From positions 62,001 to 126,000 of the forward strand of contig JAUIJL010000007.1 in the NCBI GenBank assembly GCA_030431255.1: DNA of 64,000 nucleotides, given 5' to 3'. Each line of letters begins with the position of its first letter. Within the stretch, counting starts at the first letter, position 1. Source of the stretch: Thermoanaerobaculia bacterium. GTDB taxonomy: Bacteria > Acidobacteriota > Thermoanaerobaculia > Multivoradales > J023. This document shows, piece by piece, positions 46,106 to 54,615 of the stretch. The notes beneath the pieces are model-generated. The model saw nothing but the letters and a program-made list of their open reading frames with translations. It made no database searches and had not been told where the DNA came from. The translations under genes were made by a program, and so were the position numbers.

Positions 46106-48610
46106 ATGGCGTGGGTCTTTCCTGCGGGTCGATTTGAAAAAATTTCAGCTTATACTCCGCTCGTGGCACCGCGTTTCGACCTCGACCAAAAGACCCTCGT
46201 GCTGGGCGTCGCCGATTTGCTCGACGCTCAGCTCGTCCGCAGCCTCGGATTCGCCAATCGTGGCGGCTACGAGCGCATGTGGCTGGGTCAAGCTATCCAC
46301 AGCCGCTATCAAGAGCAGGCTTTGGAGAGCGATCCCACCTATCGCACTGAGGTTCAGCTCAAATATACCTTCGATTTTCGCGGTTGGACGGTGACCATCC
46401 AAGGCCGGGTCGATGGCCTGCGACGGGATCAGGACGGCCGAAGGGTGGTGGAGGAGATCAAATCCATCCGTCGCGGCGCCTCGCTGATGCCGGCCACCCG
46501 CGAGCTCTACGAGCGCCAAGCCGCCCTCTACGTATGGCTGCTCAGCCATCTCGAGCCGGACGCCGAAGCCCCACCGATTGCCGCCGAGCTGATCCTGATC
46601 GAGATCGGCGGCGAGGGGGTAGCGCGGGAGCCGGTCGAGATCCACATGAAGGCCCTCGACGCGTCGATCAAGCGACGCATCAACGGATTGCTGCGCAGCT
46701 TCAAGGAACGGCTGGCGGCGCGGGACGCCCGGCGCGACGCCTCCGACGGCTTAGCCTTTCCCTATCCCGACCAGCGGGCCGGCCAAGACCAGATCATCGA
46801 ATCCGTGGAGCGCGCCCTGGACCAGCGGGAGCACGTGTTGGTAGAGGCGCCGACCGGCATCGGCAAAACCGTCGCCAGTCTCTTTCCGGCGATGAAATAT
46901 GCCCTGGCCCACGATCTCAAGGTCTACGTGCTGACCGCCAAAACCCTGCAGCAGGACATGGCCACGGCGGTGGTGTCACTGCTCAATCGAGCCGGCTCCT
47001 TCCGCTCCCTGCGGGTGCGCGCCAAGTCGAAAATGTGCACCAACGATCAAGTCCTGTGCCACGAGGAATATTGCAATTACGCCAAGGACTACTACCTCAA
47101 GCTCCATCGAACGGGGGTCGTGCACCAGCTGCTCGACCGCCATGACACACTGCTGCCCGATATCGTCCGCGCCGACGCCAAACGGGCTCAGGTCTGCCCC
47201 TTCGAGGTCAGCCTGGAGCTGAGCCAGCACGTGCAGGTCTTGGTCTGCGACTACAACTACGCCTTCGACCCCTACGTGGCCCTGACCGACTTCGCCGCCG
47301 ACGCCGATCTCTCGAATACGGTGTTGGTGGTGGACGAAATCCACAACCTGGTGGATCGCGGGCGTCGCTACTACAGCCCGACCCTATCCTCGGAGATCTG
47401 TCGTCGGGCCGCCGAGGAAGTGGCTTTGGGCGGCGCGCCCATTCACTACGAGCTGGCCCAGCTGTGCTTGGACCTGGAAACCCTGATCACCGACAACGTC
47501 GCCGACCATCAACCCCCGGGCAACGTGCCGTCGTGGGCGTTTGAGCAAGCCCTGCCCGAGGACGAGCTCTGGCGCCTACGCCCCCGCTTCGACAAAGCCT
47601 TCGTCGACTATTTGGAGTTCCGGCGCGAGACCAAAAGCCTGACCGCCGACGACCGCTTCGTGGACCTCTATTTCGAGCTGCTGCGTTTCTTGAATGTCCT
47701 GGTGGTCTCAGATCATGCCTTTTCCCACTATTTGGAGCGCGAGCAGCAGGACTATCGATTCCGCATCCTGTGCAAGGATCCCAGCCGATTCCTCGGTCAG
47801 GTGATCAATCGCTGCCATTCGGTGATCGGCCTATCGGCCACCCTCTCCCCCTACGAGTTCTATCGCGATCTGCTGGGTTTCGATCCCGAGCGCACGGCTC
47901 CGGTCCGCGTGCTGCACAGCTTTCCGGAAGAAAACCGCCGGGTGGTGATCGATTCCAGCGTCGCCACCAGCTACAAAGAACGCCCCGCCAACCTGGGTCG
48001 CATCGCCGAGCGGCTGGCGGAATTCGCCGACGCCGTGCCCGGCAACACCCTGGCCCTCTTCCCCAGCTATCGCTTCCTCGGCGACGTGGCGACCCTCATG
48101 CGGCCGAAACGCAAACGGGTGCTGGTGCAAAACGCCGGCGACGGCGACGCCCAGCGGGAAGACATCCTCGACACCCTGCGCACCGCCATCTTCGGCGACG
48201 TCTTGCTCCTGGCGGTGGCCGGCGGAGTCTTCGCGGAAGGCGTAGACTATCCGGGCGACGTGCTCAAAGCCGTCGCGGTCGTGGGTCCCTGCCTGCCGGC
48301 CCTGAGCTTGGAGCAGCAGTTGCTCCAGGCCTATTACGACGAACGATTCGATCGCGGTTTTGAATACGCATTCGTGGTGCCGGGCATGACCCGGGTGGTG
48401 CAGGCCGCCGGTCGGCTGATCCGCTCGCCCGAGGATCAAGGTGTGATCGCCCTCTTCGATAAACGTTTTCTTTGGTCCGTCTACCGCCGACACCTGCCGC
48501 CGGATTGGCTACCCGAGGACGGCCGAGCCCGGGAGCTGGTGGACGAGCCGAGCCGAGCCGCCCAACATTTTTTCGAAACCGTCGCCTCCACCGAGAGCTT
48601 CAACGAATGA
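46106..48610 (+). CDS. Fusion of RecB/Cas4-like nuclease and XPD/DinG-type Fe-S helicase
   Basis: An 834-residue protein. Residues 30-165 carry RecB-family nuclease motifs: H65 in GQAIHSRYQ, D103 in GRVDG, E117 and K119 in EEIKS, and Q138/Y142 in QAALY. Residues 225-830 form a superfamily 2 helicase: Walker A APTGIGKT (248-255), four cysteines (311, 318, 323, 364) placed like the XPD Fe-S cluster, DEIH box at 410-413, and motif VI QAAGRLIRSPEDQG. It should unwind DNA 5' to 3' and cut it. The stop overlaps the start of the TPR-SPOR gene (ATGA). A GTG at 46163 is an alternative start. Probably a repair enzyme. Confidence 0.88.
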   Translation: MAWVFPAGRFEKISAYTPLVAPRFDLDQKTLVLGVADLLDAQLVRSLGFANRGGYERMWLGQAIHSRYQEQALESDPTYRTEVQLKYTFDFRGWTVTIQGRVDGLRRDQDGRRVVEEIKSIRRGASLMPATRELYERQAALYVWLLSHLEPDAEAPPIAAELILIEIGGEGVAREPVEIHMKALDASIKRRINGLLRSFKERLAARDARRDASDGLAFPYPDQRAGQDQIIESVERALDQREHVLVEAPTGIGKTVASLFPAMKYALAHDLKVYVLTAKTLQQDMATAVVSLLNRAGSFRSLRVRAKSKMCTNDQVLCHEEYCNYAKDYYLKLHRTGVVHQLLDRHDTLLPDIVRADAKRAQVCPFEVSLELSQHVQVLVCDYNYAFDPYVALTDFAADADLSNTVLVVDEIHNLVDRGRRYYSPTLSSEICRRAAEEVALGGAPIHYELAQLCLDLETLITDNVADHQPPGNVPSWAFEQALPEDELWRLRPRFDKAFVDYLEFRRETKSLTADDRFVDLYFELLRFLNVLVVSDHAFSHYLEREQQDYRFRILCKDPSRFLGQVINRCHSVIGLSATLSPYEFYRDLLGFDPERTAPVRVLHSFPEENRRVVIDSSVATSYKERPANLGRIAERLAEFADAVPGNTLALFPSYRFLGDVATLMRPKRKRVLVQNAGDGDAQREDILDTLRTAIFGDVLLLAVAGGVFAEGVDYPGDVLKAVAVVGPCLPALSLEQQLLQAYYDERFDRGFEYAFVVPGMTRVVQAAGRLIRSPEDQGVIALFDKRFLWSVYRRHLPPDWLPEDGRARELVDEPSRAAQHFFETVASTESFNE

Positions 48611-49950
48611 AATCGACGTTCCGACTCGCTCCGCTCCTGTTGGCCGCCGTGCTGACCGTGCCCTGGGCCGGTGGGCTGGCCGCCCAAGCCGCCGCCCTGC
48701 CCGACGGCACCGACGAGGAAGCCACCTTGATGCTCGAGCAAGGCCGCGACCTCGCCCGGGCCGGACGCGCCCGCGAAGCGCTGCCGTTTTTCGAGCAAAC
48801 CCTGGACATGGCGGAAGCCCAGCTCGACCACGACTCCGTGCCTCTCGCCTTCCTGCTCCACGAGCTGGCCCTGGTCTATCGTGACGCCGGGCGACCGGAT
48901 CGCGCCGAAATGGAGCTGCGCAGATCCCTCGGCATCTTGGATCAAGTGCTCGGCACCGGACATCTTCAGGCGCTGCCGGTGGTGGCGGAGCTGGCGGATC
49001 TGCTTGCCGAGCAAGAACGCTATGCCGATTCGGAAGCCCTCTATCGTCGGGCGTTGGCCTTGCTCACCCAAGCCCAGCAGGCGGGCGCGGCAGGCCCGGA
49101 TCTCAACGCCGAGGCTGAAGTCGTCGCCACCCTCGGTCACCTGGCGCTTCTGGCGGACATTCAAGGTCGCGACGGCGAAGCAGAGAACCTCTATCGCCGA
49201 TCCATTGAGCTGGCGGAGCAGCATGGGCACCACAGCCCCGAGCTGGCGGCAGCGCTCAACAACCTGGCCTCGATCCACCACCGGCGCAACGAGCTCGACA
49301 CCGCCGAACCCCTCTATCGCCGAGCCCTGGAGCTACGCCGTAACTTGCTGGGGGATCGGCATTGGGTGGTGGCGGTGAGCCTCTCAGACCTGGCCCTATT
49401 GGAATTCCGTCGCGGCAACTACGATCCGGCCCAGCGCCTGGCCGACCAGGCCGCCGCCCTGTTGGAGCCCTATTGCGGCGCCCTCAATGCCGAGGCGGAA
49501 GGTGTTCGGCGCAGCGCCCGCGAGCTTTGCCGGGACACCAAAACCCTTCAGCAACGGCTGGCCAAGGCCGCCGAAAACACGGATCCGAGCCCGGATTCAT
49601 CCCGGGCCTTGGTCCCCGAGCCCCAGCCCGAAAGCGTGCAGGTCTCGAGCAGACAGGTTTCAGGCAAACAGGGCCAGAGCAGCGGCCGGACCGGCGTCTT
49701 CAGGGTTCAGCTCGCCGCTCGCCAAGACGCCGATCTCGCCCAGCAGGAGCTGGCGGACTTTCAACAGCGCTTTCCCCAGCTGCTCGGCACCCTCGAGGGT
49801 CGGTTGGAAACCGTCGACCTAGGGGCCAAAGGCATCTGGCATCGGCTGCAATTCGGCACCTTCGACGCCCGCCAAAAAGCCCGGGACCTATGCGAGGCCC
49901 TGCTACAACAGGGCCTCGCCGACTGTTGGGTGGCCGAGGAAGGTCAGTAA
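48607..49950 (+). CDS. Secreted TPR-repeat protein with C-terminal SPOR domain
   Basis: A 447-residue exported protein. The start is set by the ATGA overlap with the helicase stop and opens a signal peptide (LAPLLLAAVLTVPWAGGLAAQA). Residues 35-330 contain about six tetratricopeptide repeats of the long 42-residue type (for example AEPLYRRALELRRNLLG). After a low-complexity linker the last 80 residues form a SPOR domain (FRVQLAARQDADLAQQELADF, then LQFGTFDARQKARDLC), which binds denuded peptidoglycan glycans at division sites. Coupling to a helicase gene is surprising and may only be positional. Confidence 0.85.
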   Translation: MKSTFRLAPLLLAAVLTVPWAGGLAAQAAALPDGTDEEATLMLEQGRDLARAGRAREALPFFEQTLDMAEAQLDHDSVPLAFLLHELALVYRDAGRPDRAEMELRRSLGILDQVLGTGHLQALPVVAELADLLAEQERYADSEALYRRALALLTQAQQAGAAGPDLNAEAEVVATLGHLALLADIQGRDGEAENLYRRSIELAEQHGHHSPELAAALNNLASIHHRRNELDTAEPLYRRALELRRNLLGDRHWVVAVSLSDLALLEFRRGNYDPAQRLADQAAALLEPYCGALNAEAEGVRRSARELCRDTKTLQQRLAKAAENTDPSPDSSRALVPEPQPESVQVSSRQVSGKQGQSSGRTGVFRVQLAARQDADLAQQELADFQQRFPQLLGTLEGRLETVDLGAKGIWHRLQFGTFDARQKARDLCEALLQQGLADCWVAEEGQ

Positions 49951-50014
49951 CGGGTCCGCCAGTACTTGGAACCCGCCACTTTTGATGCGCGGTGGGCGGA
50001 AAGGAAAGCGCACC

Positions 50015-50064
50015 GGTCAATCCACAGGTCATCCACCGGTCAATCCACAGGTCAATCCACAGGT
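50015..50064 (+). repeat. GGTCAATCCACA direct repeats
   Basis: The 12-base unit occurs at 50015, 50038 and 50050, each continuing into GGT. The last two are in direct tandem. They lie about 100 bases upstream of the riboswitch core, where a promoter would be expected. Confidence 0.85.
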
Positions 50065-50154
50065 GTGATCGTTTGAGCGATTCGACCCTCGAAGTCTGGA
50101 AAATCAAATGAAGACATATACTCATATCTTGATACAGTGGACTTCAAGTCCGCC

Positions 50155-50250
50155 AGCTGTTTAGGGCAAACCGTGGGTAACCGCGGGACGCAAAGCTACG
50201 GGGCTCCACCTCAGAGAGGTCCTTTGGGCACCCAGCCGGAGCCGGCCGAG
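50155..50250 (+). ncRNA. GEMM-I cyclic di-GMP riboswitch
   Basis: The invariant blocks of the class are present in order: AGGGCAAACC (50163-50172), a six-pair stem CCGTGG/CCGCGG closed by the GNRA loop GTAA (50171-50186), GGGACGCAAAGC (50185-50196), a second arm with the stem-loop ACCTC-AGA-GAGGT, and the closing AGCCGG (50234-50239). The base equivalent to G20 of the Vibrio Vc2 aptamer is G, as expected for c-di-GMP rather than cyclic AMP-GMP sensing. Between it and the gene, CGACG and CGTCG (50261 and 50274) can form a hairpin against the Shine-Dalgarno GGAG, a plausible translational switch. Confidence 0.87.
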
Positions 50251-50290
50251 CCGTCAGCCACGACGAACCCCCCACGTCGGAGAGCCCCCA

Positions 50291-52573
50291 ATGACCAAAC
50301 CCTCGCCCCCCTCGTTGAGCTTCATGAGCTGTTTGCTGATCCTGATGCTGGCGGCTTCTACGCCCGGTATCGTGCTGGCCGGATCGCCGACGAACCCGAT
50401 TCTCTTCGTCACCCAGATGCCGATTTCCCAGGATTTCGCCACCATCGGCTCGACGTTTTCCAATCACCATTCCCGCATCGATAAGGTCGGTCGGGGTGGA
50501 GACCTCTACATTCGCTACACCGACGGCACCCTGCGCAACCTCACCCAAGAGGCGGGTTACGGCAGCACCGGTGTGTTTCAGGGCACCGACGCGATCGCCG
50601 TGCGCGATCCCCACGTCCATTGGAGCGGCACCAAAGCTTTGTTCAGCATGGTGATCGGCGCACCCCCCGCCCAATACCAATGGACCACTGAATATTGGCA
50701 GCTCTACGAGATCACCGGCCTCGGAGCGGGACAAACGGCGGTGATCACCAAGATCCCGAACCAGCCGGAGACCTACAACAACATCACGCCGGTCTACGCC
50801 AGCGACGGCCGGATTCTCTTTACCTCGGACCAACCCCGAGGCGGAGATCAGCCGCATCTCTACCCCCAGCACGACGAATACGAGTCGACGCCCACCAACA
50901 CCGGCCTGTGGAGCTTGGATCCGTCCACGGGCGAGGTGTTTTTGCTCCAGCACTCGCCGTCCGGATCGTTCACGCCCTTTGTCGACAGCTACGGCCGGGT
51001 GATCTTCACCCGCTGGGATCATTTGCAGCGGGATCAACAGGCGGACGCCGACGCCCTGGCGGTGCTGGACGGCAATCCCGCGCCCTACGGCACCTTCAAT
51101 TGGCAGAGCGAAGGCGCGAATGCCCCCATGCTCAACGACCGGACCGAAGTGTTTCCGGAGCCTCGGCGTGCGCGCACGGATCTCTTGGCCGGAACGAATC
51201 TCGAAGGCCACTCGATCAACCATTTCTTTCCGTGGATGATCGCCCAAGACGGCACGGGCGAGGAGACCCTGAACCACATCGGTCGTCACGATTTGCACAA
51301 TTACTTCAATCGCAGCCTCAACGACGACGGCAACCTGATCGAGTTCATCGCCTCAGTATCAGGCCGACCGAACCAGAGCTCCATCCTGAACGCCTTCCAA
51401 ATCCGCGAGGATCCGTCCGTCGCCGGTCGCTATCTGGCGGTGGACGCTCCCGAGTTTCGCACCCACGCCGCCGGGCGGATCGTGGCCATGAGCGCGCCCC
51501 CATCCTTGGCACCGGATCAGATCTTGGTGGACTACATCACCCATCCGATCACCAACACCCAAACCGACGACGGTGACCCGCCGCCGTCGACCCACACGGG
51601 TCACTATCGGGACCCTCTGCCCCTGTCCGACGGCATCGTGGTCGCCGCCCACACCGCCGAAACCCGTATCGCCGGCAACGAGGGCACCCGCGCCAACCCG
51701 ATGCCCCGCTACGACTTCCAGCTCAAGACCTTGGCCCCGAGCGGCGGTTATTTGGCCGCCACCGGATCTTTGACCGGCGGCATCACCAAGTCTCTGACCT
51801 ATTGGGATCCCGACGTGTTGGTGAGCTACAACGGTCCGCTGTGGGAGCTCCAACCGGTGGAGGTGATCAGCCGACCCCAACCGCCGGATACGTCCATGCT
51901 GGAGCTCGAGGCGCCGGAGCTTCAGATGTTCCAACAAGAAGGGGTAGACCCCGCCGCCTTCACCGCCGACTTGGCGGTCCGGGGCCTAGCGTTGGTGGTG
52001 AGCCGCAACGTCACCCGCCGGGATTCCGACGACCGTCAGCAGCCGTTCAACCTGTCGATCCCAGGCGGGGCGACCACCAGCGGCGCCGGCGGTACGATGT
52101 ATGAGGCGTTGTACCTGCAATTCTTCCAGGGGGATCAAATCCGCGGCATCGGTGGCACGGACGACCCCGCGCCCGGTCGTCGGGTGATCGCCCAAATCAT
52201 GCACGACGCCGAGGGCGCCAACCCACCCAGCACGGGCCCGGCGGGCAGCGTGCGGTTGGGAACCGACGGCTCCATGGCCGCCCTGGTGCCGGCCCACCGC
52301 GCCATGAGCTGGCAGATGCTGGCGCCGGACCACGAGCCCGTGGTGCGCGAGCGCTATTGGATTACCTTCCAGCCCGGCGAGGTGCGGGTCTGCGCCTCCT
52401 GCCATGGGCAGAGCTCCAGCGACCAAGCGGGTCAAGGTCCACCGACCAACCCGCCCCAAGCCTTGGCCCTGCTGCTGCAACATTGGCAAGGGATCCTCTT
52501 CCGAGACGGATTCGAATCCGGTGATCTGGGTCAGTGGTCGAGCTCTCTGGGGCGATCCGCCGCGATCCACTAG
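50291..52573 (+). CDS. Secreted HzsA-like beta-propeller protein with C-terminal c-type haem site
   Basis: A 760-residue exported protein. Signal peptide about 1-30 (LSFMSCLLILMLAASTPGIVLA). The body resembles the hydrazine synthase alpha-subunit family found far beyond anammox bacteria: a WD/TolB-like propeller (YASDGRILFTSDQPRGG, VDSYGRVIFTRWDHL) and the middle-domain block NHFFPWMIAQDGTG with LNHIGRHDL. A single haem c site, CASCH, is at residues 701-705. The tail ends with FRDGFESGDLGQWSS. It is controlled by the GEMM-I riboswitch just upstream. Substrate unknown; no other hydrazine synthase subunit is present, so hydrazine synthesis is not implied. Confidence 0.8.
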   Translation: MTKPSPPSLSFMSCLLILMLAASTPGIVLAGSPTNPILFVTQMPISQDFATIGSTFSNHHSRIDKVGRGGDLYIRYTDGTLRNLTQEAGYGSTGVFQGTDAIAVRDPHVHWSGTKALFSMVIGAPPAQYQWTTEYWQLYEITGLGAGQTAVITKIPNQPETYNNITPVYASDGRILFTSDQPRGGDQPHLYPQHDEYESTPTNTGLWSLDPSTGEVFLLQHSPSGSFTPFVDSYGRVIFTRWDHLQRDQQADADALAVLDGNPAPYGTFNWQSEGANAPMLNDRTEVFPEPRRARTDLLAGTNLEGHSINHFFPWMIAQDGTGEETLNHIGRHDLHNYFNRSLNDDGNLIEFIASVSGRPNQSSILNAFQIREDPSVAGRYLAVDAPEFRTHAAGRIVAMSAPPSLAPDQILVDYITHPITNTQTDDGDPPPSTHTGHYRDPLPLSDGIVVAAHTAETRIAGNEGTRANPMPRYDFQLKTLAPSGGYLAATGSLTGGITKSLTYWDPDVLVSYNGPLWELQPVEVISRPQPPDTSMLELEAPELQMFQQEGVDPAAFTADLAVRGLALVVSRNVTRRDSDDRQQPFNLSIPGGATTSGAGGTMYEALYLQFFQGDQIRGIGGTDDPAPGRRVIAQIMHDAEGANPPSTGPAGSVRLGTDGSMAALVPAHRAMSWQMLAPDHEPVVRERYWITFQPGEVRVCASCHGQSSSDQAGQGPPTNPPQALALLLQHWQGILFRDGFESGDLGQWSSSLGRSAAIH

Positions 52574-52600
52574 CCCAGGGTAGCTCCGCAACCCTGGGCT
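52572..52600 (+). terminator. Hairpin overlapping the HzsA-like gene stop
   Basis: Perfect 10-pair stem AGCCCAGGGT / ACCCTGGGCT that begins inside the TAG stop codon. No T-run follows. It is also the first palindrome of the repeat cluster reaching to 52694. Confidence 0.55.
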
Positions 52601-52694
52601 GAGGACAACAACGACTTCGGCGTAACGGATCTTCTTGTATCCCGAAGGGATTCCTGACCACAGACCGGGGTTGCGCGCAGCGCTACCCCGGCTG
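52572..52694 (-). repeat. Compound palindromic repeat cluster (includes dispersed element copy 2)
   Basis: Three hairpins in 123 bases: AGCCCAGGGT/ACCCTGGGCT, ATCCC-GAA-GGGAT (52639-52651), and CCGGGGT/ACCCCGG (52665-52691). The segment 52661-52694 is the inverted counterpart of 43858-43891 with one mismatch, so this is a mobile or spreading intergenic element rather than just a terminator. Confidence 0.8.
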
Positions 52695-52714
52695 TCCTAC
52701 GCGGCCACCACCCA

Positions 52715-54604
52715 CTAAACAGACTGCAGGGCTCGCAGCACGTCGACCATGCCGCGGCCTTGGAAGTAGCGCTCCCGACCGAGGTCGGTGGCCGTGTCGC
52801 AGAGGATCTCCTTGATCCGGCGGGATCTCCCCATCAGCTCCGTATGCCTGGCCATCAGCAGGGCTGCGGCGCCGGAGACGTGGGGCGCGGCCATGCTGGT
52901 GCCGTCACGACGACCCCATTCGCCGTCGGGCTCGGTGGAGAGGATTTTCTCTCCCGGGGCGACGAGGTCGGGCTTGGCTCGTCCGTCCCCCGTCGGTCCC
53001 CGGCTGGAAAAATAGCTGACCCCATAGGTGTGGGGGCTGAACCGATGGGTGGAGCCGACGGTGAGCACCAGGTCCGAGTTGCCCGGATCGGTGATCGACA
53101 CCGTGAGATATCCCTCTTGGCGCCCCATCACCGTGCGAAACGTTTGATGCCCCTGGTTGCCCGCCGACGCCACCACCACCACCCCGCTCGAAACGAGGCG
53201 ATCCGTCTCCTCGCACACGGGGGTCGCGCCACAGGCATAGCTCTCCACCTCGTGACGGATCGACAGCGAGAGATTGGCGCCGTGCACCACCAAATAATCG
53301 CGGTGACCGTTCAGCCAGCTGACGAATTGCAGGGCTGAGATCAAGTCGAATTCGTTACCGCCGGCGCCCACCACCCGCAGATCGTAGAGCTCGATGTCCG
53401 GGCACATGCCGTGACGATCACCGTCGGGATCCGTGGCCCCCAAGATGCCGGCGACGTGGGTGCCGTGGCCGTTGTCGGGCGGCACGTAATCGTCGTCGTG
53501 CTCAATCCTCAGAAACGGCTCCAGCAGGCCCCAATTCACCTGGCGCCCCTTGAGCAGATTGAGCTTCAGGTCTTCGAGATCGTCAGCCAGCTCTTCCTTT
53601 TGCTCCTTCAGCATCCGGCGCAAGGCAACCGGCAAGTCCTCGTTGTCCGGCTCTAGGGAATCGGGATCGAGCAACATTCGGATGCGGGTGAAGTCGTAGG
53701 TCTTGGTGACCCTGGAGAACTTCCACCAGTGGGTCTTTTCCTCGTCGGGCATGGTGTCACCACCGGCCGCTTGCCAAGCCTCCTCGTCTCGAAAGGCCGG
53801 ATGCCGGGCATCGATGCCAGTGTCGAGCACCGCCCAGGCCAGGGACCGACAGCTGATGCCGAAGAGATGACGCCCGGCGTCGGCTTTGACCGCCGGCACC
53901 GACCGGGAGATGCTCGGCTCCACCATGCGATTGCGATTGACGCTCCACACACTGGTTTCAAGACCGGTCGCCTCCGACTCCTGGCAGGCGGCGAGCACCT
54001 TGACCACGGAATCCGCAATCTCGAAGAAGGTCGGCCGACGCAATTGAGCGCTGCCGTCGTAGGAGGGCTCCGTCGGCGGATCGTCCAGCTCGTGCTGGGC
54101 TTGGGCCCATCCCAACGCGCCGACGATATTGGCCACCCACAACAGCTCCGGGGTGAGCTCCGTGCCGACCGAGCGCCCCCAAAAGGCCGCTTCGAGCGCT
54201 TCGGCCAGCTGCCGACGCTGCTTCTTGGTCCGCAGACTCTTGAGGAACGCTTCTCGACGATTGCCCACATGCCGTGGCCACCAATGGGTGAGCGGCAAGA
54301 TGAGGCGCACCAGCTCGTCGAAATAGCAGCTGGCCACCACGTGAAATTGATTGTAAACCGCCCGTGCCGGCCGGCGCGGGCGGGAGGACTCGGCTCGGCT
54401 TTCCAACAGCCGGCCCCGAACCGCCGCACCGACACCGCCGACCGAAGCCTGAATGTGGGGTGCCAACAGCAGATCCACCGGCTCGTCCGGGGCTTGACCA
54501 TAGGCTTGCCACACATCCGGCAGCACCGGCGAATCTTGGGTGAAACGGGTCGAGCCGTGGGGCCCGAAAATGAGGTCGTGGACGAAATCCGGATTCAATT
54601 GCAT
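52715..54604 (-). CDS. S8 family serine peptidase (subtilase), no signal peptide
   Basis: A 629-residue subtilisin-like protease. The catalytic triad is D261 (AVLDTGID), H380 (NGHGTHVAG) and S570 (GTSMAAPHVSG), and the oxyanion asparagine is in ASAGNQG. There is no signal peptide; instead 240 residues precede the protease domain, beginning MQLNPDFVHDLIFGPHG, and an acidic helical insert lies between D and H (about 310-365). It may act in the cytoplasm or be exported by another route. It is third in a minus-strand operon, 11 bases after the DHFR gene. Confidence 0.9.
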   Translation of the reverse strand: MQLNPDFVHDLIFGPHGSTRFTQDSPVLPDVWQAYGQAPDEPVDLLLAPHIQASVGGVGAAVRGRLLESRAESSRPRRPARAVYNQFHVVASCYFDELVRLILPLTHWWPRHVGNRREAFLKSLRTKKQRRQLAEALEAAFWGRSVGTELTPELLWVANIVGALGWAQAQHELDDPPTEPSYDGSAQLRRPTFFEIADSVVKVLAACQESEATGLETSVWSVNRNRMVEPSISRSVPAVKADAGRHLFGISCRSLAWAVLDTGIDARHPAFRDEEAWQAAGGDTMPDEEKTHWWKFSRVTKTYDFTRIRMLLDPDSLEPDNEDLPVALRRMLKEQKEELADDLEDLKLNLLKGRQVNWGLLEPFLRIEHDDDYVPPDNGHGTHVAGILGATDPDGDRHGMCPDIELYDLRVVGAGGNEFDLISALQFVSWLNGHRDYLVVHGANLSLSIRHEVESYACGATPVCEETDRLVSSGVVVVASAGNQGHQTFRTVMGRQEGYLTVSITDPGNSDLVLTVGSTHRFSPHTYGVSYFSSRGPTGDGRAKPDLVAPGEKILSTEPDGEWGRRDGTSMAAPHVSGAAALLMARHTELMGRSRRIKEILCDTATDLGRERYFQGRGMVDVLRALQSV

Positions 54605-54615
54605 AACGACCTCCG

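Larger units (their letters stand above)
49951..50290 (+). other. Intergenic leader with repeats and riboswitch
   Basis: 340 bases before the HzsA-like gene. It contains three direct repeats, a small hairpin GGACT-TCA-AGTCC at 50139-50151, and a GEMM-I riboswitch, with a likely expression platform between 50260 and 50285. Confidence 0.7.

Noticed and set aside
46106-48610. Cas4 or type IV CRISPR DinG component
   Set aside because: No CRISPR repeats or other cas genes; the helicase has a conventional repair-type layout.
50015-50064. CRISPR-like array
   Set aside because: Repeats are 12 bases with no spacers of regular length and no cas genes in the window.
50139-50151. tRNA-like hairpin GGACT-TCA-AGTCC, considered as part of a selC or other tRNA
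   Set aside because: No acceptor stem, T-arm or D-arm can be built around it; it is just upstream of the riboswitch.
50155-50250. Cyclic AMP-GMP variant of the GEMM riboswitch
   Set aside because: The discriminating position equivalent to G20 is G, as in the c-di-GMP form; not fully excluded without binding data.
50291-52573. Hydrazine synthase and an anammox host
   Set aside because: Only one HzsA-like gene, one visible haem motif, no partner subunits; the rest of the window looks acidobacterial.
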